Positions 11,091-24,008 of a stretch of DNA of 64,000 nucleotides are shown here, in pieces. The DNA comes from Gavia stellata (taxonomy: Eukaryota > Chordata > Aves > Gaviiformes > Gaviidae): the NCBI RefSeq assembly GCF_030936135.1, contig NC_082596.1, forward strand, positions 1,154,155 through 1,218,154, read 5' to 3'. Made by a program: the position numbers and the translations under genes. The first letter of the stretch is position 1; the number at the start of each line of letters is the position of its first letter. The notes below the pieces were generated by a model. It was not told the origin of the DNA. It worked only from the letters and a program-made list of their open reading frames with translations, and did no database searches.

Positions 11091-14000
11091 AGTTTCTCCA
11101 CTGATGAATAACACAGATAGGGATTATATGACTTTACCTCTGACACCTTAGGCTTGAAAGCACCCGTAACAGCTTCACAGGGAGACCTTCAAGATACGTT
11201 ATTTAGCTTTGTGGGTGGTAGCAAACTGTATTATGTGGCACTCCTTTCACAGGTGTAGAACGACAAAAGCTGGAGCAAACTTACAAAATGAATTTAGCTA
11301 TGAAAACCCGAGACCAGCCTTGGTACAAAACAAACATTCAATACAAATACCAGCTCTTAGGGATCTCAGAAATCCAACCCACGTAACATTTTCCCCACGT
11401 CTCACTAAGATACCTGAAGTTAGAACTAGCTTTCCCTTCTTCTAGTCTCCACCTTGCACTACTGACAGATCCAGGATATTGTTTCCCTCTTCCAGAGTGG
11501 TTCCACAGTTCAGAAACAGCCTCTATCCACCTCTCTTTTATCCTGTTCTGAGACATCCACTCCACCGACGAGCCTCCTATCCCAGGCGGCAGCTGCATCT
11601 ACCACCACGAGCCTCCCTCCTTGCAGAACCGCACTGGATTTTGATAAGAACTTGGGCGCAGAAAATGAAAGGGCTATTGTCAAGGTCCCTGAAAACATCT
11701 GGCTGAGCACCCAACTCCTTCAATGACTCTCTTGTTTAATCCGCCACATCATGCTCTGCGGTCCAGGCTGCATGACGAGCCATTCCAAGGGGGTGAGGCA
11801 ATATCTCAGAGGTTCACAAGTTTCTGCTTCTGTGCCCTTCAGCCCTGCTGCCCTCTTGTCTCTCATCCGAGAAAGGCTTCTAAGCTTTCATTTTGCGAAC
11901 CAAGACTCGAGATGTATTTTGAGACGCTCACTCAAGCGAGATCACAGCTAACATTTGAGCTGCAAATTTTAACCTTTCTACAGTGCCTCCCAGAGAGTCT
12001 GAAAAGGCTCTCAAGTAACGCAGCTTCCTCAGCCCAAGTTTCCTATTTATTTTTGATCTCCACTTAACCTTTCGGTTATAACAACTGAAATGTTGAGAGG
12101 ACAAGGAATCAAATATTCAGGAGTGCCTTTCGTCTCCTCCCTCCCGTCACTGATCGCTGTTAATCATCACCACACCAGTAAACATTTAAAGAAGTTGGCA
12201 TGGTCTCGTCTGTCTGCCAGCTGGGAAATACCAGTTATATAAAAGGAGAGCTGTACCTCGGGCGCACTGGGGCTAGAGTTACTGCTGTTGCTTGGTGCCA
12301 TGTCTTTATTTTGAGATAAACTAATTCAGACCTTTGTTTAAACACATAGATGCATAGGGCAGGGAATTAAAGCAGCACGCTGCTCTCTGATTTCACCCAA
12401 CTCCACCGGCAGCGAGAACGTGCCTCTCGTTGGCTGGTGCCTCCAAATTCCTTCTGCGCTGCTCTCGTGTTTTGCCTCTTGGAGCTTCTCAACTGAGTCT
12501 CAGCACCCTGTGGCAGGTACCATCCGTTGTGACACTGGTTAAAACAAAGCGATTCAAAGAAATATTGTGTGGCCTTGGAACCAAATCCAACAGCTCTGTG
12601 TCCAAAGCCCGTACTTTAATCGAAAGCCTGCTCTCCCAGCAAGACCCTCGGTCTTGCACCAGCCTTTTCATCTCTCCAGACCATACGCGAAGGTCGGAAG
12701 GGGAAGCCAGCCAAATGCCAACCACTGAACAAAGAGGAGATGCTACATGAATTTTCAGGCTGAATTTGATGATACTGCACACAGACCCGCAGTACATCAT
12801 ACCTAAGCCTGTGCCAGCTTAGGTCACCAGCAGCAGGGCTGACGGATATAGCAGACAGAGCTCAGCAGCAGGGAATATTTATCACCTGGCTGCTCCTACC
12901 AGTAAATTTCAGAGGCACCACCCAGCACCTCGGATACACGGATCATTAGGTTAGGAAATCTAGTCAATTCCTTTCAACTTCTACTATATCTAAGTGCCAC
13001 AGAACGTGTACGCACGCAATAAATACCCAAGAGCGGGGCTTAGTCACTAAAACCAAGGTCAGTCTGTATTGTGCGTGCTTGGGGCATGGATCTGGAGCAG
13101 AAGGGTTTAGTGGTGCCAAGGCTGAGAGCTAGTCACCGTTTGAGAGGTCTCCCCACTCTCTCTGAAGGATTCCTTCTTCCTTCCAACTTACTGACTTTAA
13201 ATATCAGCCGCGTAGCACCATTACATCATCTTGGCAGGTCACCGGCTAAGCACCCGGTCTCCGTCCAGCAAGCAGCGCTGCCATACCACTTTAGAGAACT
13301 GAAGTGAGAAAGGAAGGATAATAAAACCACACAAGATCATTTCTGGTATTCCCCACCGATGATGAGGACCACCTCTCAGTTGCGTAGCCCCCAAAAGCAG
13401 CGTCTGCAAGCAAAAGTAAAAGAAGACTATCAAATCTGTTCACAAGAACAGATTTTGGCTTTCAAGAATAATTTGCAAAGGTGCAATTTAGATACCAAAG
13501 GACTGAGATAAGGGTATGTCTCTGGGGAAGCGCACGATGCTTTCACCACTGCTGATACACAGGTTTTACCCAGGCTTATTCAACAAGATTCTCAATACTG
13601 AGCATCACCACAAGCCGGCAAGGGTGGGAAGGAAGTTTCCACTGAAAGGAGGGTTTTGCTTATACAACAGGAGCAACTGAAATAATTGTTTGAGTTGAAG
13701 GCGTCTTTCAGAAAATAAAGAAAGTGGACTCACAGCATTTTGGATTATATCGTTTTCCCTGTGGTCCTGATACATTTACTCCACTTGGCTGCTTGCACAG
13801 GAGGAACTACTATGCAAAAAATAATAATAAAAACCAATAATCCTCAGTAGTGACCCACTCCTTAGGTATGTTTGTGACCACAAAGCAAATTTCCAACCTG
13901 AAGGGTTTCTCACAAAATAGCAGGTCACGGGAACCACGACAGCTTGCGGATGACAAACCCTGTTTCAAACACGTTCCTTCAGCTGTGCCCGCTTGGCTCC

Positions 14001-17000
14001 TTGCAAAACTGTGATGCCAATGACAAGAGTTTAACTGTGCTAATACCGTACATAGGAAAGTGTGCTTTTTATTTTTTTTTCAGAAGGCACACGAGGACGT
14101 CAACACTTTTTCTAAATTTTATTTTAAACTTTAGTTCACCCAACTGGAGGCACAGCTAAGAGACGCTACTCCATAGAAGTTTATATGCACGCAGTATGGC
14201 ACGGGTGGGTTGTGAAAGCATTATTGCAAGCACCACAGATTTACAGCATTACTCACAAAGGACAGAAACCCAAGTGATTCATGCTCATCTTTCTAGAAAA
14301 GCAGCTTAAGCTTCCTTCCTTGCACGTCTAGGACAACATGTTCATGAAGATCTCACTGCTTAACTCTTCCTGCAGTGCTCGTCATAACTTCCGTCCAAGA
14401 TGTTGGACTGTATTTTCTGGTGGAGATATGAGTTCCTCAAAGAATCAGTCTCCAAAAAAATTAGATGCTACTGAAGAATAGTCAATCACATTAGAAGAGC
14501 AGCCTCATATTCCCATTGTCCTTCAAAGCAAATGCTCTCAACTTCATTTTGCAAGATGTTGAGCTCTTACTGAATTACCAACCCCGCAAGAGCAGTCCCA
14601 GTGCCCAAGAGAGGGGTGCTGGCAGGTTTTTGGTGCTGTGAGTCTTCCCATCAAGACACCCACCTTCGTTCCAGTCCTCACAACATTTGTTTGTTACCCT
14701 GAAGTATTTAAGCTTCTCCGACATCACACTGTGGGACGTACGTCATAGGGAAAGAAAGGCAGCCTGATAAAGGGAACATTCATCTCCGAAGGTTGACAGG
14801 GCAGGAAACCCACTTGCCTGGTTGCTTCTGGGAAAGCGTAGGACAGCAGTGAAAATGTTAAAGTTTACATTCACGAATTTCACGTTTGGAGCCTGCTCCC
14901 TCTACGACAATAATATGTTGTCGTGTTGCTTTTCAAAATTCACTGACCACTTCCCAGACTCAACTGAATTATTCTGGGTGAAGGTGGTAATTTTCGTTTG
15001 GTAAAATGCAGTTCACTTCACCTACACCAAATAAAAAGCGACTCAAAAAAGCCAAAACAAAATACTTAAGATGTACGAACTAAGAAGTCAACAGAAGGTG
15101 ACTCCACCACACTCCATCAGCCCTTTTCTCTGTCATCCTCTGGGAGGGATGGCTTTGTAAGTAAACTCTTAGTCAGAAAGAGACACAAGTGCTTCACAAA
15201 ACAGTATTACAAAAGCCATATTACAAAACCTCACAAAAAACAGGGAGGGGAGTAAGGGCCAGTCCACGGGCAGGAGGGATACCATGACTTCACTTATTCT
15301 GAGAGATTATTGTAAACCCTTTTTAACTAGGGCTCTAGTCTGCTAATTCTATTAAATAAAATCAGCGTTTATATTTGGTTCTGTACCTCATAAAAAGGGT
15401 ACGGGGAGAAGTTCTTTCCATCTGTGTAGGATCAAATTGGAGATGCAAGTTCTGGACCCAAGGGCTGAGAGCACACCAGCGATCCAGGTGTTCTGTGCAC
15501 AGAATTAGCTTCAGTGGTTGGGTTTTTCCTTAAAATCAAGGACAACCCATCAGGATGCAGAAGTCCATGACAAAGACTTCTGCCATTGCTGGAAGAATCA
15601 TCAAAGGCATCCTCAATCATTTCTTCAGTGTCATCAGAAGAGACTTTACCCAGTCCTGAGACCTATAATTTCCCATGGTCTCTTCAAGTCAACAGATGCC
15701 GGCCAAGAGAAGACCAACCTTATGGCTTGTCTTCTTCCTTCCTCCCCTTATTGTCTTCATCACTAGGAGCTCCTTCTTACCCTGTCTGACCAGAGCATTA
15801 ACAGTTTTTGTCTGTTAATTTTTCAGCTGAATCAGGTCCCCAGCAGATTTACTGCTTCCTACACTAACACGCGCACAAGGGACTGCTCTTTGTCTGCCAA
15901 CCTCTGTAGGGTGGCTTCAAGACATCTTGAGGCTGCAGCTTTTGGAAAACCAGGTCAAGGAGGTCAGAACTTCTAGTGTGCCAAGCTTGTATCACTGGTG
16001 CTGGTAAAAGGAAAAAATAAACCCCAAACCAAAATCCAAACTGTTTTGTAGCCTCTGAGGTCTGTAGTCAAGAACAAGTGTCTCAAAGTGACTTTATGTG
16101 TTTAGTATCTGCTCTCCTTCTACTATCCTTCCATAATAAGAAAAATTCCCAAACTCCAGGGGCCCCAGCCTCCTACTCACCATCACCAGCATCACCAGAT
16201 GCCCACTCACAGCTGCACTGTCCCTACCAGCAGCATTGGCCATCACCAAGGCAAAGAAGTTACAACCAAAATCCAGGATCTCGATGGCTATCGGGTAGTC
16301 CGGTGCAGTTACTGGCCATTGTGGTCAAAGTCTGTCATACGCTTTGCTCGCTAGTGAGGTTGTGCTGCTCTAGAGCTAAACGAAGCATCACAACTCCAAC
16401 TCTGAAGGCCTGGCTTTGCAAAACCCAACAGACAGGGAGACAAACGCCCAATCCACCAGCAGACAGCCAAGAGGCCTCACTCTACCAGACCTCTACTGCT
16501 TACGACACAGCTGCCGTGTCTCAGGCAGCAAGCAAATGCAAGGGATGATTACAAGCTGCTGAAGAGTAATCATAATTATCTCCTGGTAATCTATTAGCAG
16601 TACATTAGGACAGCTGAACAACCTCCTTTCCTTTCAGGGCCACCTGGAGTCCTACCAGTTCAAGAAAAGCTCAGACAACCCAGACCAGACTTCTCGTCCC
16701 AAGCTTCAAACCAAATAGATGCTTGTTTGCCCAAGGCAGAAAACTATCATCTGCCCACCTTAAACATTAGCTAGAAAGTACGCTGACCTTTACGGCTGCC
16801 ACGACAGCTATGTATTGAGACGTAGGTCATATGCCATGATGGGGACAGTTGCTAGAAATAGTTTAATCTCATCGATACGTCAGATGCCTATTGCAGTTCT
16901 CCCACTTTGCTCGGCACGCAGGAGCTTGTCACCGCACGACAAGCTGCCTTGGCCATCGACTGCGTTTTGAATACAGGAAACGTAGGACAGCGGTTCAGAT

Positions 17001-20000
17001 GTCCACAATGCCATCCTAACACCAGCTCCGGGTAATCCTCAGAGGGTCACCGCTGAAGTGCTCCTCCCAACCTTGAATCTTGCAGGGTAGAGATGTTCAG
17101 CAAGACCAGCAGCACTGTTTTGGTTATAAGGCAGTTTGGCATCATTATCCCCCACCACAAGGCATCACCGAGCTTTTCCTCCCTCCACGGTCATTTAACT
17201 CCTCCCAAAAGGCATTGAGTTCAACAGGAGCCCTCAGTAAAACGCTGCTGTTAAAATTTAAGAGCGCCTTTTATTCAAATCAAACTTTTCACAAAAAAAC
17301 ATGAATGCTCCAGCAGGAAACAAGTCTGTCAGCCACATTCCTTCACCCTGAGATCGCATCGTCAGAAGCACGTTGCTGCTGGGGGACCGCATCGCACCCC
17401 GAGGGGAGGGAGTCCAGGTTCCTCCACACTGGAGGAGCCTCAGCAGAAGCGATGGCAAGTTGTGCCTAAACCAAATCCCAAGGCCATGAGAATTCACCTT
17501 TTTAGAGAAAGGCTGCCAGAACGAAGAGGCTGGGATAACGATTTAAGAGCACAGCCTGTTAACCTTAGCAGGGAGTCATACAGGTTTCTTCTCTGTGCCT
17601 CATTTGTCCAACTATTCAAAGCAGGATACTCTGTGCCTTTTTTCTTTTTCCAATTTCTATTATTACCTAGGTAAGATTGCTTAAGAAACCGAGTTGAGAA
17701 CCAGCAGAGAACTTAAGTACATGCTCTCAATGGCATAAATTATCTTTTCATTTTCCTAAATCCAGTATTACACAAGATGACTTTTCAAAGACTGGCTGAA
17801 CTCCTATGGTTACTGCTTACAGGTGGAAAACCAGCAACACTGCACAATTCCACAGTTAGACAGGGTCACCTTTCTAAGAAGCCATGCAAACACGAATTAA
17901 GAGCCTACGTGCAGTTAGATACCTATTCAGCATCGTGTGCAACATCAGGAGAGCCAGTAAAGCAATTTCACTGATACAGAAAAAAAAATTCATCCCCAAA
18001 AGAAGCGCTATCCAGTCCACAACGAGTTTTGTTTTCCATCTTCATTCTTTACGATCAGATTTGCAACAGGCTAGGAGGAGCAAAGAGGAAGCAGCATGCC
18101 AAATGATGACATTAACACGTAAGCACTCAAAAATCTGGACCGCGGAGACGCGGTTGAACATGCCGTATTAGTTTTTATACCCAGTATGTGTAGCAAACAA
18201 GGAAAAAAAGCATAGCATCACATAAAAGACAACGGCAAAGCAAATAGTTTAGACTGCATTAGAAGCTACAATGATACTTGCCCAATCTAGCTTGGGTGAT
18301 TGTAGCTAGCCATCCCCGAGTTGAGGGTGGCGGAGGTGGGATTGCATTTCATTTACAAGGTCAAGGGGATTCTGCCCAAACAACCACGCTCCGCACGTGA
18401 TCTGGAAGGGCTTGAACCCTTATCATCAGCGCTGCCGTACAGACCTCCAGGGAGTAACCAAACCAGCTACATCGGCTGGCAGCGGGTTTCCAAAGCGGAG
18501 GACGTTGACGGCCATCTCCTACCCCTCCGAGTCAGCAGGAAGCTTCCTGGCTGGTGACAACCCAAAGGAAGAGAGAGGATGCTGGGGTCATGCCAAGACA
18601 AACCAAACAGGGTTGCAGGGGGTTGCTTAGAAACCTTTGAAAACTACATTGAAAATTCAGATTTTGATACAGAACAGCACAGTAAAACAAGCAGAAGCTT
18701 TGCTTTAGATCGGCCTTTCCCAGAGCCAAGTACACTGTCTCCACCGTCTTCCCGCTCCCCTCTACGTCTGCTGCTTTGCAGGTCACCTTTGGGCCTGAAC
18801 GCTTCAAGGTTTTCACGAGTTCACCTGGCAAGCAGACAGCTGGGTACATGCCTACAGTAGTAAGTCTTTCTAGATGGTGAAAATCACCCAGCAGACTAAT
18901 ATTTCAATAAAAGATGGTGATATATAGAAGGTACGTGCTGAAAAGAAAAAGAATGAAGTTACTATAGCACAATGCAGCCCTGGCATCTAATCAGGGAGAC
19001 AGATGAAGGCAGCAATCTGTCTCCTTAAGATATGCACTTCTTTTTTTTTTTTTTAATTGCTGCATAACTGTATTTGAAGATGCTCATAAAATGGCTGCAG
19101 CACGAGGGGGCTGCACCAGGAGCGTCCCTCTGCAATCACGAGGGAAGTAATGAGAAATATGATTAGCAGTGTTTAATTGCCAGTAGCTAGAACACTCCTT
19201 AACATCCATTATTCGCTTTGTAACATACCTGTGGACCAGGGTCATAAACCAGCTTTTGCTTCAGAGCTTAAAATCCTGCTGCAGCTGACATTGAGGGTAA
19301 GCTCAGCAAGTCACCTGAAGTGCTACGCGCAGATCTGTCGCCGTGCATGGTTTGCGTGCTCCCCAAAACACAGTTGACCTTGTGGGATCACAGGCACGAG
19401 GCCGTTTTAGCCCACCCCAAACAATCCTTCAGGTTACACCTTCGACACCAGATCATTCCTCTTGGCTTGCGGTTGCACTAGAGACTCTCCAAAAATAAAG
19501 TTCTATAGAGATCGGTAGCAGGGCAAAACAACGCTGCCCATCAACATACCAGAAGCAAACGGGGTAACTCATCTTCAGGTTCAGTGCAAGAATCCCGTTT
19601 AAATTCCTCCCATCTTCAAGGCTCAAAGCAACTCCACACCAACCTACACCAGTTTTCGTTTCCTACCACATCAAAATCCGTCTCCTCCTACTCCATACTA
19701 TTTATTTTGGTTTCCCAACTAGCCCAGCGGCCACCCGGCACGCATCGTGTTCCCATCTCCATCGCATGGAGCCATGCCTTCCCCATATTAAAACTCAGTT
19801 ACAAGGAGCTGAATTACCCAAGTCTGCTCCAACCTACTTCCTCCCTCAAAACACCTCTCAAATGGTGAATTCCTCCATGGAAGAATTATGGTAGTATTTT
19901 TGCCCAAGGCAAATGGGATGGGCATCCAGGGACAGGAGTCATTTGCAACCATTCTAATAGCTAGGGGAACAGATATTCAGCAATGACTTCTGCATGCGTG

Positions 20001-20994
20001 ACTCAAAAAACTAATTGTGGATGTAATAGCAGAGCAGCAGCGAAAAGCTCGCGTTTTTAAGAGATCTAGACATCTCCGCCTTCCACCAAGACGCACGTAC
20101 AGACTCGCAGCTGAGAGCGAGCCTTCAAAATCCCCACTTTGAAGGCACCTCACCCAGCAGGGACAGAGCCTCAAACCACCCTCCCAAGAGGCTCAGCACT
20201 GCACTACTCTTGAGGAAGCAAGCTTACAGCAATCAAGGATTTTATCATTTAATCACATTTGACACAAATGAGAGCCATTTTACTGTGGCCCGAATGACAG
20301 CAGAGGACATTCTTCGCATAGCTTATTGTTTTCACCAGGTTATTCCAAAATCTGTCCCCTGGATCTTTGTTTCAGCCTCTTGTTAACACTTGGTTACAGC
20401 TCACAGAGGTCAAACAACTCCCCCCATCCACTAAAATAACCAGAAATTAATGCCATTTTTTACAGGGATTAGCTGCTAGCAGCACTCTCTCAGCACGATG
20501 GTTAATTCCCATCAGGATACAGCAGAGCTATATCAACAATACGCCACCTGAAAGACGCAGCAAGGTACCAGCAGTACAAAGATGTAAATAAGTTTGCATA
20601 CGCAAGCATCAAAGACTCCACGAGATGAAGTGTGAGAACATCTTCTTCCTACAAGATATGGAGGGAATGGTAGCGAGACCAACGGGGGTGGGAGGACAGG
20701 AGGAATTAAAAAAAAAAAAGAGACAGACGAAAAGTGTGACTGTAGCAGCAGCTCAACAGTTGGAGGAAAAACCAAGCTAAAAGGACAGTAGAAACAACAA
20801 CTTGGGCAGGAGGAAAGCAGTCATGCCAAGAGCATCGGGAAGAGCAATATTCAGGCACCGGCAGCGAGATGCAAGACTGCTCGTGTGGAGAATGACCAAA
20901 AAACAGTGGGAGGAGAAGCAAACCCACAAGGCTGTTCCCCGGGGAACGCGACAGAGGCCCTCGTACTGCACAAGGAGAAGAAGCTTCATGAAGC

Positions 20995-21354
20995 CCGGAG
21001 AAGAGGAGGCTGAGGGGAGACCTTACCGCTCTCTACAATGACCTGAAAGGGGGTTGTGGTGAGGTGGGTGTTGGTCTCTTCTCCCAAGTGACGAGCGACG
21101 GGACAAGAGGAAATGGCCTCAAGTTGCACCAGGGGAGGTTTAGACTGGATATTAGTAAAAATGTCTTTACGGAGAGAGTGGTGAAGCACTGGAAGAGGCT
21201 GCCCAGGGAGGTGGTGGAGTCACCATCACTGGAGGTGTTCAAGGAACGTGTGGACGTGGCATTGCAGGACATGGTTTAGTGGGCATGGCGGTGTTGGGTT
21301 GACGGTTGGACTTGATGATCTTACAGGTCTTTCCCAACATTAGTGATTCTGTGA
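20995..21354 (+). mobile_element. CR1 LINE 3' fragment
   Basis: Reads GAGGCTGAGGGGAGACC, then [20 protein letters not shown] in ORF2, then the 3' tail TTGACTTGATGATCTTACAGG-like sequence ending TTAGTGATTCTGTG. The last 70 codons of ORF2 remain open (21064-21279), ending in the CR1 C-terminus. 5'-truncated. Confidence 0.9.
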
Positions 21355-23185
21355 AGCCCCTCATCTGCAGATGGAGTTAACACACCTCTGCAGTGGCACT
21401 GGACTCCAGCAGCCACAGGAAAATCAGCCAGAGGGTTGGTTTTTGTTGTTGTTGTTTCTGAAGCGTTCTGCCAGAATACCAAGTCTCTCATCCCAGGGAT
21501 GAAGACAGTTGAGGGGTTTCTGCTAAAGCTGAGAAGGAAGACGCAAAAGGTGTGAAAAAGCAAGAGAGTAGAAATGGGGCAGAAGAAAGAAGTGAGAAAT
21601 AAAGGCAGAAGGGGGCAATTTTTCCAGCGAATCCCACGCGGCTGCCCGGTACGTTTCTCAGACCTCCCTGGCCTGCCACAACTCCAGGGACAGTCCAGCA
21701 AATCCTGCCTTAGCAGCTGTATTTACAACAGGCAGGAGCAGAAACAAAGGTTGAGTGGAACGCTGTATTTTAAAGCCTCGGAAAGGGTAAGATGAAGAGG
21801 GGGGGAAAAAAAACCCCAACAACATAAGGCAGAGCAAGTCTTCAGGGAGAAGCAGCCCAGCAACTGTAATTAGTTTAAGACCTTTGCATCATTGGTGGTA
21901 TTTGTAATGTCTGCTGCTGGAGCAAGGCTGAGCCAACTAGAGGAATACATACCCCTAAGAGTGCAATCCTGCACAGCGGCCAGGTAGGACAGCTTATTCA
22001 TTAGGGATTTTCCACTCAACGCTGACATTCAAGATAAGGGTCCGATTCCACAGCACTATAGGTAGCAAAACCACGCCATGATAGATCTGTCAAGGTGGGA
22101 AGTTATGATGGACAAGAACGACTCAAAAACCTTCCAAGAAAAGAGGATCTCAAAAAAGCAGGCTTGGGTCTAGTAATCCGCTGGGCTTTTTACACCAGAG
22201 GTAAATACAGACTTAACTTGAAAAACTTATGACCTTGAGAGCTTTATTGCAGTTGATTGTGTCAAAACACAGCAGCGAAGCTGCAGGCAGGTTAACGGGT
22301 TGAGAATGGGGACGGAGGGAGTCACGGTAGAGTACCTGACACACCATGTGCTCTAAGTTCAACTCGCGCCGCAGGAGACAGACGAGAGGCCCCATGCATC
22401 GCTACGCATGCACGTTTGCATGAGTACTCACCATGGAGTACTGACCTGCTAGACCCTAAGTCTAGCTTGCCGTCCCTTAAGTGCTGTCTGTGGCTGTATC
22501 CCAACAGACGGGAACAGGTCTACGCTATAGAAACATGCTGGCTAGAATCCAGCATTAAAATTACAGCCATACACACACGAGCTAGCTATGAAGGAGCCTG
22601 CAGCTCAACAAGAAAACGATAAAGCTCAGGTTAGTAGAGACTGCATGGATAGACAGGGTCCAAAGAGTTTTAACCCTTCTCCCATCTGAAAACACATGCC
22701 TAGGTCTGCTGTTCCAGCAAGGCAGCCTGGTACCTGGGCGCTTCTGAAAGTGCGAATCTACCGACCAAGTGCAGCACCGACACACCAGGCAGCTAAAACA
22801 CACCAGAGATGCAGTGAGTCCCCAGCTTTATGAAGGTGAAGATGAACAACGCATATACAAACACTCCTAGATGTGCCCAGGAAACTCCGAGACCTAAGAA
22901 CATAGCCCAACCATCATGGGACACAGGGGCATTTTTTATGTCAGGGCTTTTCCCACTCCTGGGCAATGGAATAAAAGAGATCACCAGTGTTATAACCTCA
23001 CAGAAAGGCATGAGATATGTAAGACTAGTTGCGCTTACAAACACATCCCCATCCCCTTCCCCGGGCATCCAGTCATCGTCTGAACTTGTTGAGATGTCAG
23101 GTCTCTAGAAGAATAGCATTGGTCTGGCACCCTACAGCCAAAAGCAGATGTCTATACACTAGCAAGACTAGTGCAAACATACAGC

Positions 23186-23274
23186 GATTCTTTAACATAT
23201 TAGTATTACACTAATGCAACAACTAATGCTACACTAATGATTCTTTAACATATTAGTATTACACTAATGCAACA
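23186..23274 (+). repeat. Local 36-bp duplication with 53-bp period
   Basis: GATTCTTTAACATATTAGTA-TTACACTAATGCAACA occurs at 23186-23221 and again, identical, at 23239-23274. The spacer contains a further partial copy (CTAATGCTACACTAAT). Confidence 0.95.
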
Positions 23275-23918
23275 GGAAAAAACACCATGGATAGGACAAA
23301 ATTTACAGTCCATGAGCAGCAAAGGAAAGGAGGAAGAAGAGCTGACTGGCTAAGGTAGACACGGTAAAATAAGATTTGGTCTTGTACCATTTAATAGTAG
23401 GTGCCCTGGAAGTCATGGCATAGCTGTCAGTATGATTCATTGCTGTTTATTCGGTGCAAAAGCAGGTAATGATTGCTGCGCTGGCAAGTGGGAAAGCCAA
23501 GCGAAGAGGAGTTGTGGGGGGGAGAAATACTCTGGAGCCAGCAGAGATGAGGAGCTGACTCAAAACTTTGGGATTTGTGGTTAGAGTTACAGACTGGAAG
23601 CTAGACTGCAAGAGAGACTGCTGTGGGATAACCAAGCTGTAAAGCAAGGCTAGTCATTGAAATACCTGCAGTACCAGTCAAGTCAGGAACTTCATTTTGC
23701 ATAAGGCATATTTAAATAGATATTTTTAAGTCTTTAGGACTCAAAGCAGATTTTTAAGCTAGGCTACTGCACTATTTTAAGATGGCTCATCAGAGCAGAA
23801 AATTGAGTTGGCCAGCAGATAGCAAATACAAGCTAGTATCAACAGTGGTGGTTAACTTGGTTCTTTGAAGGAAGAACAGGCTGACACAGAAGTCAGCGTG
23901 GTCTTGGGTGCTCATAAA

Positions 23919-24008
23919 GAAGATCTATTAAATAAAGAAGATCTATTAAATAAAGAAGATCTATTAAATAAAGAAGATCTATTAAATAAAGAAGATCTAT
24001 TAAATAAA
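23919..24008 (+). repeat. 18-bp tandem repeat, five perfect copies
   Basis: GAAGATCTATTAAATAAA repeated five times without change, with a BglII site (AGATCT) in each copy. It happens to stay open as EDLLNK x5 in one frame, but the surrounding sequence shows no gene. Confidence 0.97.

Larger units (their letters stand above)
7267..20990. other. Long, mostly unique non-coding sequence
   Basis: Contains two CR1 tails (10.3 and 10.9 kb), T/G-rich tracts near 8885-8955, and the weak exon candidate at 9357-9392. A minus-strand segment around 16210-16305 reads PDYPIAIEILDFGCNFFALV and onward with a possible GTGAGT donor. I regard it as unproven. Otherwise nothing recognised. Confidence 0.5.

Noticed and set aside
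16078..16548. 156-codon plus-strand frame rich in Ser and Pro
   Set aside because: No recognisable domain, low-complexity composition, no exon or promoter signals. The opposite strand looks at least as coding-like, and neither is convincing.
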